Source of the DNA: Flavobacterium laiguense
GTDB taxonomy: Bacteria; Bacteroidota; Bacteroidia; Flavobacteriales; Flavobacteriaceae
DNA: 64,000 nucleotides
Direction: 5' to 3'
Assembly (NCBI RefSeq): GCF_003097655.1
Contig: NZ_QCZH01000002.1
Span: 124,001 to 188,000, forward strand
The notes under the pieces were generated by a model that saw only the letters and a program-made list of their open reading frames with translations, ran no database searches and was not told the DNA's origin. Below, in pieces: positions 16,786-25,647 of the stretch. Made by a program: the position numbers and the translations under genes. How positions within the stretch are numbered: the stretch's first letter is position 1; each line of letters opens with the position of its first letter.

Positions 16786-17844
16786 TTATAAATTATTTTT
16801 CAAGAAAGTGTCCAGTTCAGGAATTATCATTTCAGGAGTTAACTGTTTGTATAATTCATCAGGGTTTTTTTCTATTTTTTTACGTTCTTCAAACGTAAAA
16901 CTATCAAATAGATTTGGTTTCATTTCCATTAAATGTACCGAGTGATGGAATTTTCCATCTTCAAAACTGGCCCAATGGTCTTTGTTTACATACGGAGAAA
17001 ATATGGTAAAAGTAGGCTTGTCCAGGGCTTTTGCGATGTGTACTGTCCCTCCTTCATTTGAAACCAATACATTGCATTGATTCATAAGTTTGATGAAATC
17101 ACGGATGCTTTTGGCATAAATGTCTAAAATGATGCTTGATTTGTTTTTGCACATTTTATAAATTTTTTGTGCTTCCTCTTTCTGATGTGGTGCATAATTG
17201 AAAAGAATATTCACATCGTAGTTTGAAGCAATAAAATCAACAATTTCTGCCACGTATTGATAAGGCATCGATTTTTGTGGAGTACTTCCCAAAATCCCCA
17301 AAACAATTACTTTTTTGTTTTTGTATTTTTCAAGCCAATCCTCTTTTTTCTCTTCTTCTGTTAAAAATATTTTAGGTTCGTAAACAATAGGTTCAAAATT
17401 GCCAGCTTGGCTTAGTAGGTGTATTCTGTCTTCGATTGCCTTACCGCAAATTTTGGTCTTTTCTTTAGAAATGGCTACAGGATGAGTGTAATAGCCCCAA
17501 TTTCCTAGTTTTTTTCTACTTTTATGCCCAATAGTTTGTCCAGCTCCCGAAAATTTGCAAATCAATTTACTTTGTGTTTTTGAATACGGATCAAAAATGA
17601 TGTCATATTTTTCTTTTCTAATCTGACGAATTAGTTTGAATAAAACAGGAAGTTTTTTTAATTCTTTGTCATTGATAGATATGATTTTGTCAATATTGGG
17701 ATTGTTGATAATTACTCCATGTGTAAAATCGTAGGCTATAAAATGAACTTCACTATTAGGATATTTTGCTTTAAAATTATTCGCAATCACTGAACTGATT
17801 AGAACATCCCCAATTCGTTTGTTTTGTATGATTAAAACTTTCAT
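16786..17844 (-). CDS. Family 9 glycosyltransferase (ADP-heptose:LPS heptosyltransferase-like)
   Basis: A 352-residue GT-B fold protein. The N-terminal MKVLIIQNKRIGDVLISSVI is the GT9 signature, in which the conserved Asp lies after the RxG element. The second domain shows VIVLGILGSTPQKSMPYQYV and the nucleotide-sugar-binding SNEGGTVHIAKALDKPT, ending in TIFSPYVNKDHW. GT9 enzymes add heptose to the inner LPS core in the cytoplasm. It lies close to an LPS kinase, which fits inner-core assembly. The exact sugar is inferred, not shown. Confidence 0.88.
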   Translation of the reverse strand: MKVLIIQNKRIGDVLISSVIANNFKAKYPNSEVHFIAYDFTHGVIINNPNIDKIISINDKELKKLPVLFKLIRQIRKEKYDIIFDPYSKTQSKLICKFSGAGQTIGHKSRKKLGNWGYYTHPVAISKEKTKICGKAIEDRIHLLSQAGNFEPIVYEPKIFLTEEEKKEDWLEKYKNKKVIVLGILGSTPQKSMPYQYVAEIVDFIASNYDVNILFNYAPHQKEEAQKIYKMCKNKSSIILDIYAKSIRDFIKLMNQCNVLVSNEGGTVHIAKALDKPTFTIFSPYVNKDHWASFEDGKFHHSVHLMEMKPNLFDSFTFEERKKIEKNPDELYKQLTPEMIIPELDTFLKNNL

Positions 17845-17999
17845 CCTTGTTGTTTATTTTTACTGATTTGTAGTGTGTAATTTGTAATATTGAGGTTTTT
17901 GAATTAACCTAGATGAGGTAATCCTATTTCTTTATGAAACTATTCCTTGGTGCAAAGTACTATTTTTTATACTTTTAAACCAAATTATAAATGTAAGCT

Positions 18000-18758
18000 G
18001 TGTCAATAATCATTCATTCGAAATATAAAAGTAAAGAAGAAGCTATTCTTCAATTAGTTGCTAATTTTTTTAACGAAGGAGAAATGATTGTTGAGGGTAC
18101 CCGAAATACAATCAAGTCCAATTTTCTTGCGGATGAAAAAGTAAATATTAAATTTTTTCAAAAACCAGGAATATTCAAATCGATTATTTACTCTTTTTTT
18201 AGAAGCACCAAAGCGAAGCGTTCTTTTGATTACGCCAATTATTTGTTGGATCACGATATTTTAACCCCTTTTCCAATTGCCTATATTGAAAACAGAAGCA
18301 GTTTGGGACTATTGAAAGACAGTTATTACATTTGTCAACAAATAGATTATGATTTTACCATTCGGGAATTGATTCATAATCCATTATTTCCAGAGCGGAA
18401 TTTGATTTTGGAACAATTTGCTGCATTTACTTTTAAAATGCACGAAGCAAAGGTTAATTTTCTAGATCATTCTCCAGGAAATACTTTGGTGGTAAAAAAA
18501 GACTCTGGAAAATATGAGTTCTATCTAATAGACCTAAATAGAATGAAATTCGAAAACTTATCTATAGAGGAACGAATGGATAATTTCAAGAAAATGTGGC
18601 TGTCCAAAACGATGGTGAAAGTGGTGGCAAAGGCTTATGCTAAATTGAGCAACCAACCCGAAGAAAAATTACAAGCCATTCTTTTAGACAAAACAACGCA
18701 ATTCAAAAGAAAAATTACCAAAAAGAAATACCTAAAGAGAAAAATAGGCAGAAAATAA
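18000..18758 (+). CDS. LPS core kinase (Kdo/WaaP-like family)
   Basis: A 252-residue protein of the RIO/WaaP kinase-like group. FTFKMHEAKVNFLDHSPGN carries the catalytic Asp and metal Asn, and YLIDLNRMKF is the second metal-binding motif. SIIYSFFRSTKAKRSFDYA and TPFPIAYIE resemble the nucleotide lobe. It probably phosphorylates Kdo or heptose in the LPS core on the cytoplasmic side. A stop codon lies two codons upstream of the GTG at 18000, so GTG is the most likely start. A strong terminator follows. Confidence 0.85.
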   Translation: MSIIIHSKYKSKEEAILQLVANFFNEGEMIVEGTRNTIKSNFLADEKVNIKFFQKPGIFKSIIYSFFRSTKAKRSFDYANYLLDHDILTPFPIAYIENRSSLGLLKDSYYICQQIDYDFTIRELIHNPLFPERNLILEQFAAFTFKMHEAKVNFLDHSPGNTLVVKKDSGKYEFYLIDLNRMKFENLSIEERMDNFKKMWLSKTMVKVVAKAYAKLSNQPEEKLQAILLDKTTQFKRKITKKKYLKRKIGRK

Positions 18759-18784
18759 ATTTCAAAAGTCAAATCCCAAAAAAG

Positions 18785-18829
18785 AATCCAAATTCTAATT
18801 GATATGATCATTAGAATTTGGATTTTTTA
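18785..18829 (+). terminator. Rho-independent terminator after LPS kinase gene
   Basis: A 15-base-pair perfect stem: 18785-18799 (AATCCAAATTCTAAT) with 18810-18824, a 10-base loop, and a T-run from 18823. It ends the plus-strand LPS kinase transcript. Confidence 0.9.
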
Positions 18830-18933
18830 ATATTTATCTTACTGCTTTATATAGCTAATAACCAGTATTTGTTCGTTTCAATTGCAAAGTGTTCAGTCTG
18901 CAAATCTGCAATCTAAAACCTGCATTCTAAAAT

Positions 18934-19749
18934 TTACACAGCTACATCATATTCACGTAAAGCGTTATTCAACGATGTTTTCAAATCAGTAGATGGTTTA
19001 CGGGTTCCAATAATCAATGCGCAAGGCACTTGGAATTCTCCAGCAGCAAATTTCTTAGTGTAACTTCCAGGGATTACCACTGAACGAGCAGGAACAAAAC
19101 CTTTCATTTCTACAGGTTCGTCACCAGTTACATCAATAATTTTTGTCGAAGCTGTCAAACATACATTGGCGCCAAGAACAGCTTCTTTACCTACATGAAC
19201 GCCTTCAACTACAATACAACGAGATCCAATAAAAGCACCGTCTTCGATAATTACCGGTGCAGCCTGTAATGGTTCAAGAACACCACCAATACCAACACCA
19301 CCACTTAAGTGTACGTTTTTGCCAATTTGGGCACAACTTCCTACGGTTGCCCAAGTATCTACCATGGTTCCTTCGTCTACATAAGCTCCGATGTTTACAT
19401 AACTCGGCATCAAGATTACACCACTTGAGATGTAAGCACCATAACGAGCGACAGCATTGGGAACTACACGAATTCCTTTTTCGGCATAACCTCTTTTTAG
19501 TAACATTTTGTCGTGGTACTCAAAAATTCCAGATTCTAATGTTTCCATTTTTTGAATAGGGAAGTACATCACAACGGCTTTTTTTACCCATTCGTTTACT
19601 TGCCATCCTTCGCCAACAGGCTCTGCAACACGTAATTTTCCGGTATCTAATAATTCTATAACTGCTCTGATAGCATCAGTAGTTGTTGTTTCTTGTAGCA
19701 AAGCACGGTTTTCCCAAGCTTGTTCTATTATTGGTTGTAATGGATTCAT
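18934..19749 (-). CDS. dapD: 2,3,4,5-tetrahydropyridine-2,6-dicarboxylate N-succinyltransferase
   Basis: A 271-residue cytoplasmic enzyme of the succinylase branch of lysine/diaminopimelate synthesis: it succinylates tetrahydrodipicolinate using succinyl-CoA. The start MNPLQPIIEQAWENR, then RVVPNAVARYGAYIS, and the left-handed beta-helix with hexapeptide repeats (NIGAYVDEGTMVDTWATVGS, IGKNVHLSGGVGIGGVLEP) are diagnostic of DapD. The length is typical. Diaminopimelate is also needed for peptidoglycan. A well-formed Bacteroidota promoter lies upstream at 19851-19879. Confidence 0.97.
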   Translation of the reverse strand: MNPLQPIIEQAWENRALLQETTTTDAIRAVIELLDTGKLRVAEPVGEGWQVNEWVKKAVVMYFPIQKMETLESGIFEYHDKMLLKRGYAEKGIRVVPNAVARYGAYISSGVILMPSYVNIGAYVDEGTMVDTWATVGSCAQIGKNVHLSGGVGIGGVLEPLQAAPVIIEDGAFIGSRCIVVEGVHVGKEAVLGANVCLTASTKIIDVTGDEPVEMKGFVPARSVVIPGSYTKKFAAGEFQVPCALIIGTRKPSTDLKTSLNNALREYDVAV

Positions 19750-19850
19750 ATGATGATAATATTTGTTTTTTTAATGGAATATGGTATCGCCATTCTTCAT
19801 CAGTATTTGTGATTGGAATCATGGCGATTTCATTTTTCTTAGATTTTTGG

Positions 19851-19879
19851 CAAAGATACCATTTTTAAGCAATAGCAAA
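19851..19879 (-). promoter_or_regulatory. Predicted Bacteroidota-type promoter of dapD
   Basis: On the minus strand, TTTG (19879-19876) is followed after 17 bases by TATCTTTG (19858-19851), a good match to the TTTG-N17-20-TAnnTTTG promoter consensus known for Bacteroidota. It would give a leader of about 95 bases before dapD. Confidence 0.6.
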
Positions 19880-19961
19880 AAACAGAAATTGTATGGAAAA
19901 TGTTATAGGTGTAACTAGATAGAGATTTGTTTTGTGAAATTAATTTTAGATTAAAAAGTGG

Positions 19962-19969
19962 TATCTTTG
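19962..19969 (+). promoter_or_regulatory. Predicted -7 element of the toxin-antitoxin/ruvX transcript
   Basis: TATCTTTG fits the Bacteroidota -7 consensus TAnnTTTG and lies 19 bases before the antitoxin ATG. No convincing -33 element is present at the usual distance. Confidence 0.45.
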
Positions 19970-19988
19970 TTAATTAAATGAAATTGCC

Positions 19989-20231
19989 ATGGAAACGTTA
20001 CGATTAGAATTTCAACCCAAAATAAGAGCCAAGCTCTTGGAATTATTAAGTTCATTTTCTTCGGATGAATTAAAAATTGAGCAAGAAGACCCCGATTTCG
20101 ATGAGAATAAACGCAAATTGGATATTTCATTGGCTAAGGTTGAAAATGGAACAGCCGAATGTTGTTCTTTGGATGAATTAGATTTAATGATGGATGAAAT
20201 TTTTTCTGAATATGACAATAGAATTAAGTAA
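19989..20231 (+). CDS. Probable antitoxin of a ParE-type toxin-antitoxin pair
   Basis: An 80-residue acidic protein (METLRLEFQPKIRAKLLELL ... LMMDEIFSEYDNRIK) with predicted alpha-helical character. I do not recognise a DNA-binding family from the sequence. Its identity as antitoxin comes from context: it is small and acidic, lies directly upstream of a basic RelE/ParE-like protein, and overlaps that gene by 20 bases, the usual arrangement for translational coupling of such pairs. The C-terminal half should hold the toxin-wrapping segment if the model is right. Confidence 0.7.
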   Translation: METLRLEFQPKIRAKLLELLSSFSSDELKIEQEDPDFDENKRKLDISLAKVENGTAECCSLDELDLMMDEIFSEYDNRIK

Positions 20232-20493
20232 AGTTTTTCAATTAGATTTGATAGATCAAGTTCGATATCTTTATAAAGATAAACCTCGGGCAGCTTTGAA
20301 ATTCAGAAAAGATTTAATCAAAAATATTAAGAAAGATCTAAAGGATCCTTTTCATTTTAAAAAATCACGATATTTTGAAGATGAAAACATAAGAGATTAT
20401 GTTTTTAAGGGTTACACTTGTGTTTATAAAATTGATGCAAATAAAAATATCATTACTGTTATTGGATTTATCAAATATAAAAATTCTTTATAA
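20212..20493 (+). CDS. RelE/ParE family toxin
   Basis: A 93-residue basic protein starting MTIELSKVFQLDLIDQVRYL. The pattern is that of the RelE/ParE fold: an N-terminal helix pair (QVRYLYKDKPRAALKFRKDL), then strands with YFEDENIRDYVFKGYTCVYKI and NIITVIGFIKY at the C-terminus. The start is set at the ATG at 20212, because the longer frame from 20194 lies wholly inside the antitoxin. ParE poisons gyrase and RelE cuts mRNA; which applies here cannot be told. The stop codon directly abuts the ruvX start. Confidence 0.78.
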   Translation: MTIELSKVFQLDLIDQVRYLYKDKPRAALKFRKDLIKNIKKDLKDPFHFKKSRYFEDENIRDYVFKGYTCVYKIDANKNIITVIGFIKYKNSL

Positions 20494-20904
20494 ATGCCAA
20501 GAATACTCTCCATAGATTACGGACAAAAACGCACTGGAATAGCTGTTACTGATGAATTGCAGATTATCGCATCGGGCTTGACAACGATTCCTTCTGCAAC
20601 TGCAATTGCTTTTTTAAAGGATTATTTTTCTAAAGAAAAAGTAGAAGCTGTTCTCATTGGCGAACCCAAACAAATGAATGGCGAACCTTCTGAAAGCGCT
20701 TCTATTATAAAAGGATTTGTAACTCATTTTACCAATCATTTTCCGGACATGAAAGTCATCCGTGTAGATGAACGCTTTACTTCTAAAATGGCTTTTCAAA
20801 CTATGATTGATAGCGGACTCAATAAAAAACAACGCCAAAATAAAGCGTTAATTGATGAAATTTCGGCTACAATTATGCTTCAAGATTATTTGAACCGAAA
20901 ATAA
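20494..20904 (+). CDS. ruvX: Putative pre-16S rRNA nuclease / Holliday junction resolvase-like RuvX (YqgF)
   Basis: A 136-residue RNase H-fold protein of the YqgF family. PRILSIDYGQKRTGIAVTD gives D8, VLIGEPKQMNGEPS gives E57, VIRVDERFTSKMA is the conserved central motif, and LIDEISATIMLQDYL gives D121, completing the acidic triad. In E. coli YqgF processes the 5' end of 16S rRNA. The length is normal. There is no gap between the toxin stop (20491-20493) and this ATG, so expression is probably coupled to the toxin-antitoxin transcript. Confidence 0.95.
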   Translation: MPRILSIDYGQKRTGIAVTDELQIIASGLTTIPSATAIAFLKDYFSKEKVEAVLIGEPKQMNGEPSESASIIKGFVTHFTNHFPDMKVIRVDERFTSKMAFQTMIDSGLNKKQRQNKALIDEISATIMLQDYLNRK

Positions 20905-20990
20905 ATAGCTTTACAATTAAGTACTTTATTTTTTTATTGTTTCGTAACTTTTTCGACTAAATTTAACTTTTTTTTTGCGATTTTAAGAGG

Positions 20991-20998
20991 TACTTTTG
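20991..20998 (+). promoter_or_regulatory. Predicted -7 element of mqo
   Basis: TACTTTTG matches TAnnTTTG exactly and lies 21 bases before the mqo ATG, after a T-rich stretch. Confidence 0.5.
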
Positions 20999-21019
20999 CA
21001 TTTTTAAAATATTACAAAA

Positions 21020-22516
21020 ATGCCTGATACAACAATACGTTCAAATACTGATGTAGTACTTATTGGTGCTGGAATTATGAGTGCCACTCTTGGTTTGATT
21101 CTTAAAGAGTTACAACCCGATATTAAAATAGAAATATTCGAAAGATTGGATATTGCCGCTGCCGAAAGTTCTGATGCATGGAATAATGCAGGAACAGGAC
21201 ATTCTGCCTTTTGCGAGCTAAATTACACTCCACAAAAAGAAGACGGAAGTATTGATCCTAAAAAGGCAATCAGTATTGCTGAATCCTTTGAGGTCTCACG
21301 ACAGTTTTGGGCTTATTTAGTCAATCAAAAGTATATGGATTCTCCAGAAAAATTCATAAAAAGTATTCCTCACATGAGTTTTGTTTGGGGGGATAAAAAT
21401 GTTGATTATCTTAAGAAAAGATTTGACGTTTTGCAACCGAATGCTCTTTTTAAGGATATGCAATTCAGCACTGATTTTTCTAAATTAAAAGAATGGATGC
21501 CATTGGTAATGGAGTCCAGAAAAGAATCTGGAAAGTACGCAGGAACAACAATGGCAATTGGTACCGATGTGAATTTTGGAGAATTGACCAGAGGAATGTT
21601 TAAGCATTTGTCTCAATTGAAAGGGGTTACCTTAAATTTTAATCATCAGGTGCGAAAGTTGAAAAAACTTGAGGATGGTTCTTGGAGAATAAAAATAAAA
21701 GATTTGGTGAATGGCCAAAAAAGAAAAGTATACACGAAATTTGTTTTTATTGGTGCTGGTGGAGGTTCATTGCCTTTATTGGAGAAAGCAAACGTGCCAG
21801 AAGGAAAAGGATATGGAGGTTTTCCGGTAAGCGGACAATGGTTAAAATGTACCAATCCAGCAGTTATCGCAAAACACGAAGCTAAAGTATACGGTAAAGC
21901 AAGTGTTGGAGCACCACCTATGTCTGTTCCTCATATTGATTCCAGAATGATAAATGGAGAAAAAGCATTACTTTTTGGGCCATTTGCTGGTTTTTCTACT
22001 CGTTTTCTAAAAAATGGAAAGTATTCTGATTTGCCCTTTTCTATAAAAACGGATAATGTTGTTCCGATGCTTATTGCTGGTTATAAAAACTTACCACTTA
22101 CTAAATATCTAATTGAGCAAGTGCGTCAATCACCAAAAGACAGAATCAATGCTCTTAAGGAATATGTGCCAAAAGCGGTTGCGAAGGATTGGGTTTTGGA
22201 ACGTGCCGGTCAAAGAGTTCAAGTAATCAAAAAAGATGAAAAAGAAGGTGGAATACTTGAATTTGGTACCGAAATGATTACTACTGCAGATGGTTCATTG
22301 GCTGTTCTACTTGGTGCATCTCCAGGAGCTTCGACCGCTGTTTCTATTATGGTAGAATTGGTTGCCAAATGTTTTGAGGAAGAAAGTAAGTCTGTAGAAT
22401 GGCAGGAAAGATTCAAAGCTATGATCCCATCGTTTGGTCAAACTTTGAATGATAAACCGGAGCTTTTGGCAGAAATTAGAAAAAACACATCAACGGTTTT
22501 AAAACTGGAAGAATAG
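21020..22516 (+). CDS. mqo: Malate:quinone oxidoreductase
   Basis: A 498-residue FAD-dependent enzyme that oxidises malate to oxaloacetate and passes electrons to the quinone pool; it is membrane-associated but has no membrane helix. The FAD-binding loop is VVLIGAGIMSATLGL (G16-x-G18 and following). The Mqo-specific stretches ESSDAWNNAGTGHSAFCELN, GTDVNFGELTRGMF and KCTNPAVIAKHEAKVYGKA are clear. It ends with LLGASPGASTAVSIMVELV. It has its own -7 element and is followed by a long hairpin. Confidence 0.97.
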   Translation: MPDTTIRSNTDVVLIGAGIMSATLGLILKELQPDIKIEIFERLDIAAAESSDAWNNAGTGHSAFCELNYTPQKEDGSIDPKKAISIAESFEVSRQFWAYLVNQKYMDSPEKFIKSIPHMSFVWGDKNVDYLKKRFDVLQPNALFKDMQFSTDFSKLKEWMPLVMESRKESGKYAGTTMAIGTDVNFGELTRGMFKHLSQLKGVTLNFNHQVRKLKKLEDGSWRIKIKDLVNGQKRKVYTKFVFIGAGGGSLPLLEKANVPEGKGYGGFPVSGQWLKCTNPAVIAKHEAKVYGKASVGAPPMSVPHIDSRMINGEKALLFGPFAGFSTRFLKNGKYSDLPFSIKTDNVVPMLIAGYKNLPLTKYLIEQVRQSPKDRINALKEYVPKAVAKDWVLERAGQRVQVIKKDEKEGGILEFGTEMITTADGSLAVLLGASPGASTAVSIMVELVAKCFEEESKSVEWQERFKAMIPSFGQTLNDKPELLAEIRKNTSTVLKLEE

Positions 22517-22534
22517 TTTTTTAGTCCCAGTTGT

Positions 22535-22585
22535 AGTTTTCAGTCTCAGTTTTCAGCCACTACTTGAAAACTGAGACTGAAAACT
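22535..22585. terminator. Long hairpin between convergent mqo and FUSC genes
   Basis: A 21-base-pair perfect stem: 22535-22555 (begins AGTTTTCAGTCTCAG) with 22565-22585, loop 9 bases. It contains the same ACTGAGACTGAAAAC phrases seen in other gaps. The flanking T-run is weak, so it may work as a bidirectional terminator or as an mRNA 3'-end stabiliser. Confidence 0.7.
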
Positions 22586-22588
22586 TAA

Positions 22589-24802
22589 TCACCATTGCAT
22601 TAGTATTTTGGTGTTTTTCAAGATTCTCTCGGATAAATTGGTCAGCCAAATTAATTGCTCAATGACCAATTGTGCTTCTTGCATTTTTAATACAAAAGCT
22701 TCGGAGTCGATAGAATTTCCTTCTTTTAGTTCTCTTTCTCTTATGTTTTTTAGTTCCGTAAATCGATTGGCTAATTCTTCATTTGTAATTGGATTTTGTT
22801 GAATGTAGTCTTCGTTTTTTAAACACCCAATAGCTTCTTCTAAATTCTTAATACTCTTTTTTACCACAATTGTAAATGCTTCTGATGATGGGGTAGTTTT
22901 ATGGGATTGTATGTAGGTGCCCAATGAAGCAATCGATGAAAGTAAGGAATGATTGAGTTCGGTTAATTTATAGACCTGAGTTATTTTTATCTGTTTCGAT
23001 TTGGGTTCTTGTGACATTCTTTGGAACGAGGCCATCAGATTTCCAATTTCGATAAAAGCATTTTTTCGGGCTAAACGATACGATGTGGTTACCTCTCCTT
23101 TATTTTTGTAAAAAGCGAATATTTCATTTAAATAATCGCGATTGGCAGCAATAGCTTTTTCTAAATATTGAGGTGCTTTTATATATTCCCATGACGGCCA
23201 TAAAAAATGATTGGCCAAAAATGCCAATAGGGCTCCTGTCAAAGTATCGATAATTCTAAATTGAATGACATGAACAAAATTTGGAGTCAATATACCATAC
23301 AGAAACACAATGTACATAGTTACAAATGTGGCGCTAACCGTATAATTGGTTTGTGTAAAGGATAAGCCTAAAAGCATACACGTGATTGCTAATATGCTTA
23401 TCAGTATTTCATTTTGTGTTACTGATAAAATGCTAAATGCAATTATACCGCCTAATATTGTGCCTAAAACTCGTTGAATAGAACGTTGCTTTGTTAAGCC
23501 ATAACCAGGTCGCATTATGATTATGATGGTCATCAAAATCCAATAAATATTTTGAAAAGGAAGCAGTTTTCCAATGATACCGCCAATTATAATGGCAACA
23601 GTTAGTCTTAAGGAATGCCTGAAAATGGTAGATGATAAACTCAAATTCTGAACAAAGGTGCTTAAAGGATAATATTGAGGGGTTAAAAATTTTTCTAAAT
23701 CTTTGTCTTTACCGTTAAATTCATAGGTATTGGTGGCTAAAGTAAAGGCACGTTCAATAACTTTAATTTTTTCTATTTGTTTTTCTGCATATTCCAGCAT
23801 CGTTGTTAACATAAAAACGCCTTCGGAGGCTGCTGTAGTTCCTAAGTCATTTTTGTATGCTGTAATAGCTAGTTCAAGCGCGCCAAGGTCTTTGAATAAA
23901 TTGTGTTTTGAAACGTATCTTGTTCGGGTATTTATATTTTTAGATAATTCTTTTAAAGTAGCAGCCAAATTATAGGCTAAGTTTTGATAAGTGGATAAAA
24001 CTTTAGGATGATCATCAAATTTTTGATGTAATTTATCATGGTCAAATGCTGTTGATAATGCCAATTCTAATATTTCAACCAAGGAAATAAAAACAATTAG
24101 CATTTTTCTGTTTTGATTGGAAGTGACAGAATTGACTTGTTTTCCAATAAGAACACTTCTTATATTGTGATGTATTGTATTGAGCTCTACTTGTAAATGC
24201 AACTGTTTTTCGATTATTGCTTTTTTATCAGCACCGATTTTCCATAAATCACCTCTTAGTTTCAGGTATTTTGAAGTTAATTTGATACACTCCGTTACTT
24301 CCAATTCGGCATATCTATTGGGTCTTATGTAATAAAAAAGGAGTGATATAAATAAGTAAAGTAATCCACCAGATAGGAGTAATGCGGCATATTTAACCAT
24401 TTCTAATCCGGTATTCATGTGCGCAAAGGACAACGATACAGTTAGTAATGCCGAAAAAGATACAATCGTGGCTCTTTGTCCATAAACTGATATCATTGAT
24501 AATACAAACAATAATAGGATAAAAAAAGGATAGAAAAGCCAAGGAAAAGGATAGAAAAGATTAATGAGCAAATTAATACTTGCAATCAAAAATGATGTAA
24601 ATAATATCCCCTTAATTTTATGTTTTAAACTGCTCGGAATGTCACTTGGATATGTTAAGAAAGCACCGAGAGCAATGGTAAACCCAATTTCAAAATGACC
24701 TAAATATGAGAATAATAAAACAGGTAAAACCGCAGATAGAGTTGCTTTTAAAGCATTGGTAAAATAAGTGCTATCGGTGAATTTTTCTATTTTATTGATC
24801 AT
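22589..24802 (-). CDS. FUSC/YccS family inner-membrane protein
   Basis: A 737-residue protein with two similar membrane blocks of about five to six helices: residues about 15-165 (LSAVLPVLLFSYLGHFEIGF, ALGAFLTYPSDIPSSLKHK) and about 400-540 (HSLRLTVAIIIGGIIGKLLP, RPGYGLTKQRSIQRVLGT). Each is followed by a large helical cytoplasmic domain. GYGLTKQRSIQRVLGTILGG is the hallmark of the FUSC/YccS/aromatic-acid-exporter group. Substrate unknown; relatives export aromatic compounds or are linked to envelope stress. It stands between mqo and def, convergent with mqo. Confidence 0.9.
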   Translation of the reverse strand: MINKIEKFTDSTYFTNALKATLSAVLPVLLFSYLGHFEIGFTIALGAFLTYPSDIPSSLKHKIKGILFTSFLIASINLLINLFYPFPWLFYPFFILLLFVLSMISVYGQRATIVSFSALLTVSLSFAHMNTGLEMVKYAALLLSGGLLYLFISLLFYYIRPNRYAELEVTECIKLTSKYLKLRGDLWKIGADKKAIIEKQLHLQVELNTIHHNIRSVLIGKQVNSVTSNQNRKMLIVFISLVEILELALSTAFDHDKLHQKFDDHPKVLSTYQNLAYNLAATLKELSKNINTRTRYVSKHNLFKDLGALELAITAYKNDLGTTAASEGVFMLTTMLEYAEKQIEKIKVIERAFTLATNTYEFNGKDKDLEKFLTPQYYPLSTFVQNLSLSSTIFRHSLRLTVAIIIGGIIGKLLPFQNIYWILMTIIIIMRPGYGLTKQRSIQRVLGTILGGIIAFSILSVTQNEILISILAITCMLLGLSFTQTNYTVSATFVTMYIVFLYGILTPNFVHVIQFRIIDTLTGALLAFLANHFLWPSWEYIKAPQYLEKAIAANRDYLNEIFAFYKNKGEVTTSYRLARKNAFIEIGNLMASFQRMSQEPKSKQIKITQVYKLTELNHSLLSSIASLGTYIQSHKTTPSSEAFTIVVKKSIKNLEEAIGCLKNEDYIQQNPITNEELANRFTELKNIRERELKEGNSIDSEAFVLKMQEAQLVIEQLIWLTNLSERILKNTKILMQW

Positions 24803-24928
24803 AATTATTGATTTAACACAAAGATACAGTTTGTAGGGATTTAATAGGTCTTTGTTACAGGATTAAAGCCTAAATTACAAAAAAACGCTAATTATTAAAA
24901 TGGGATTAATCATTGACTATTTTTTTAC

Positions 24929-24936
24929 TATTTTTG
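24929..24936 (+). promoter_or_regulatory. Predicted -7 element of def
   Basis: TATTTTTG matches TAnnTTTG and lies about 60 bases before the peptide deformylase start in the divergent gap with the FUSC gene. Confidence 0.45.
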
Positions 24937-24997
24937 CCAACCGAATTAAATGGAATTATCCTTTAATTTACAATAGTTACTAATTAATACAACACGA

Positions 24998-25585
24998 ATG
25001 ATATTACCAATTATAGGATATGGTGATCCTGTTTTGAGAAAAATAGGAGAAGAGCTTACTCCTGAATATCCAAATTTGAAAGAGATTATAGCAAATATGT
25101 ATGATACGATGTATAATGCATGTGGTGTTGGTCTAGCTGCTGAGCAAGTGGGGTTGTCATTGCGATTATTTGTTGTAGATACTACCCCTTTTAGTGATGA
25201 TGAAGATTTGGAAGACAAAGAGCAAGATCAATTGAAAGGGTTCAAAAGAACTTTTATCAATGCAAAAATGATCAAAGAAGAGGGGGAAGAATGGGCTTTT
25301 AACGAAGGATGTTTAAGTATTCCTGATGTCCGTGAAGATGTGTACAGAAACCCTACAATAACAATTGAATATTGTGAAGAAGATTTTGTGATGAAAACCG
25401 AAGTTTTTGATGGTTTGATTGCAAGAGTGATTCAGCACGAATACGATCATATTGAAGGTATTTTGTTTACGGATAAAATTTCTTCATTGAAGAAACGTTT
25501 GATTCAAAAGAAATTAAAAAACATTATCGAAGGAAAGACTTTTCAAGATTATAGAATGAAATTTTTTGGAAAAAAGGGAAGATAA
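24998..25585 (+). CDS. def: Peptide deformylase
   Basis: A 195-residue cytoplasmic metalloenzyme that removes the formyl group from new protein N-termini. All three motifs are intact: GVGLAAEQVG (43-52), EGCLS (103-107, metal ligand C105) and QHEYDH (146-151, ligands H147 and H151, catalytic E148). In motif 1 the usual second Q-hub residue is kept as Q50. An acidic insertion (SDDEDLEDKEQDQ) near 66-78 is common in Bacteroidota enzymes. It heads a probable operon with the DUF5606 gene. Confidence 0.97.
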   Translation: MILPIIGYGDPVLRKIGEELTPEYPNLKEIIANMYDTMYNACGVGLAAEQVGLSLRLFVVDTTPFSDDEDLEDKEQDQLKGFKRTFINAKMIKEEGEEWAFNEGCLSIPDVREDVYRNPTITIEYCEEDFVMKTEVFDGLIARVIQHEYDHIEGILFTDKISSLKKRLIQKKLKNIIEGKTFQDYRMKFFGKKGR

Positions 25586-25647
25586 TTTAATGATTAATTT
25601 ACCGTTTTTAGTGTTCAGTTTTAAAAAAATAAGTAAAAAAATATAAA

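Noticed and set aside
7710..18758. Prophage or integrative element covering the glycosyltransferase region
   Set aside because: No integrase, phage structural gene, tRNA or attachment repeats are visible; it reads as an ordinary polysaccharide locus.
20194..20493. Toxin reading from the ATG at 20194
   Set aside because: It would add six residues wholly within the antitoxin gene; the ATG at 20212 fits the toxin fold start and normal overlap.
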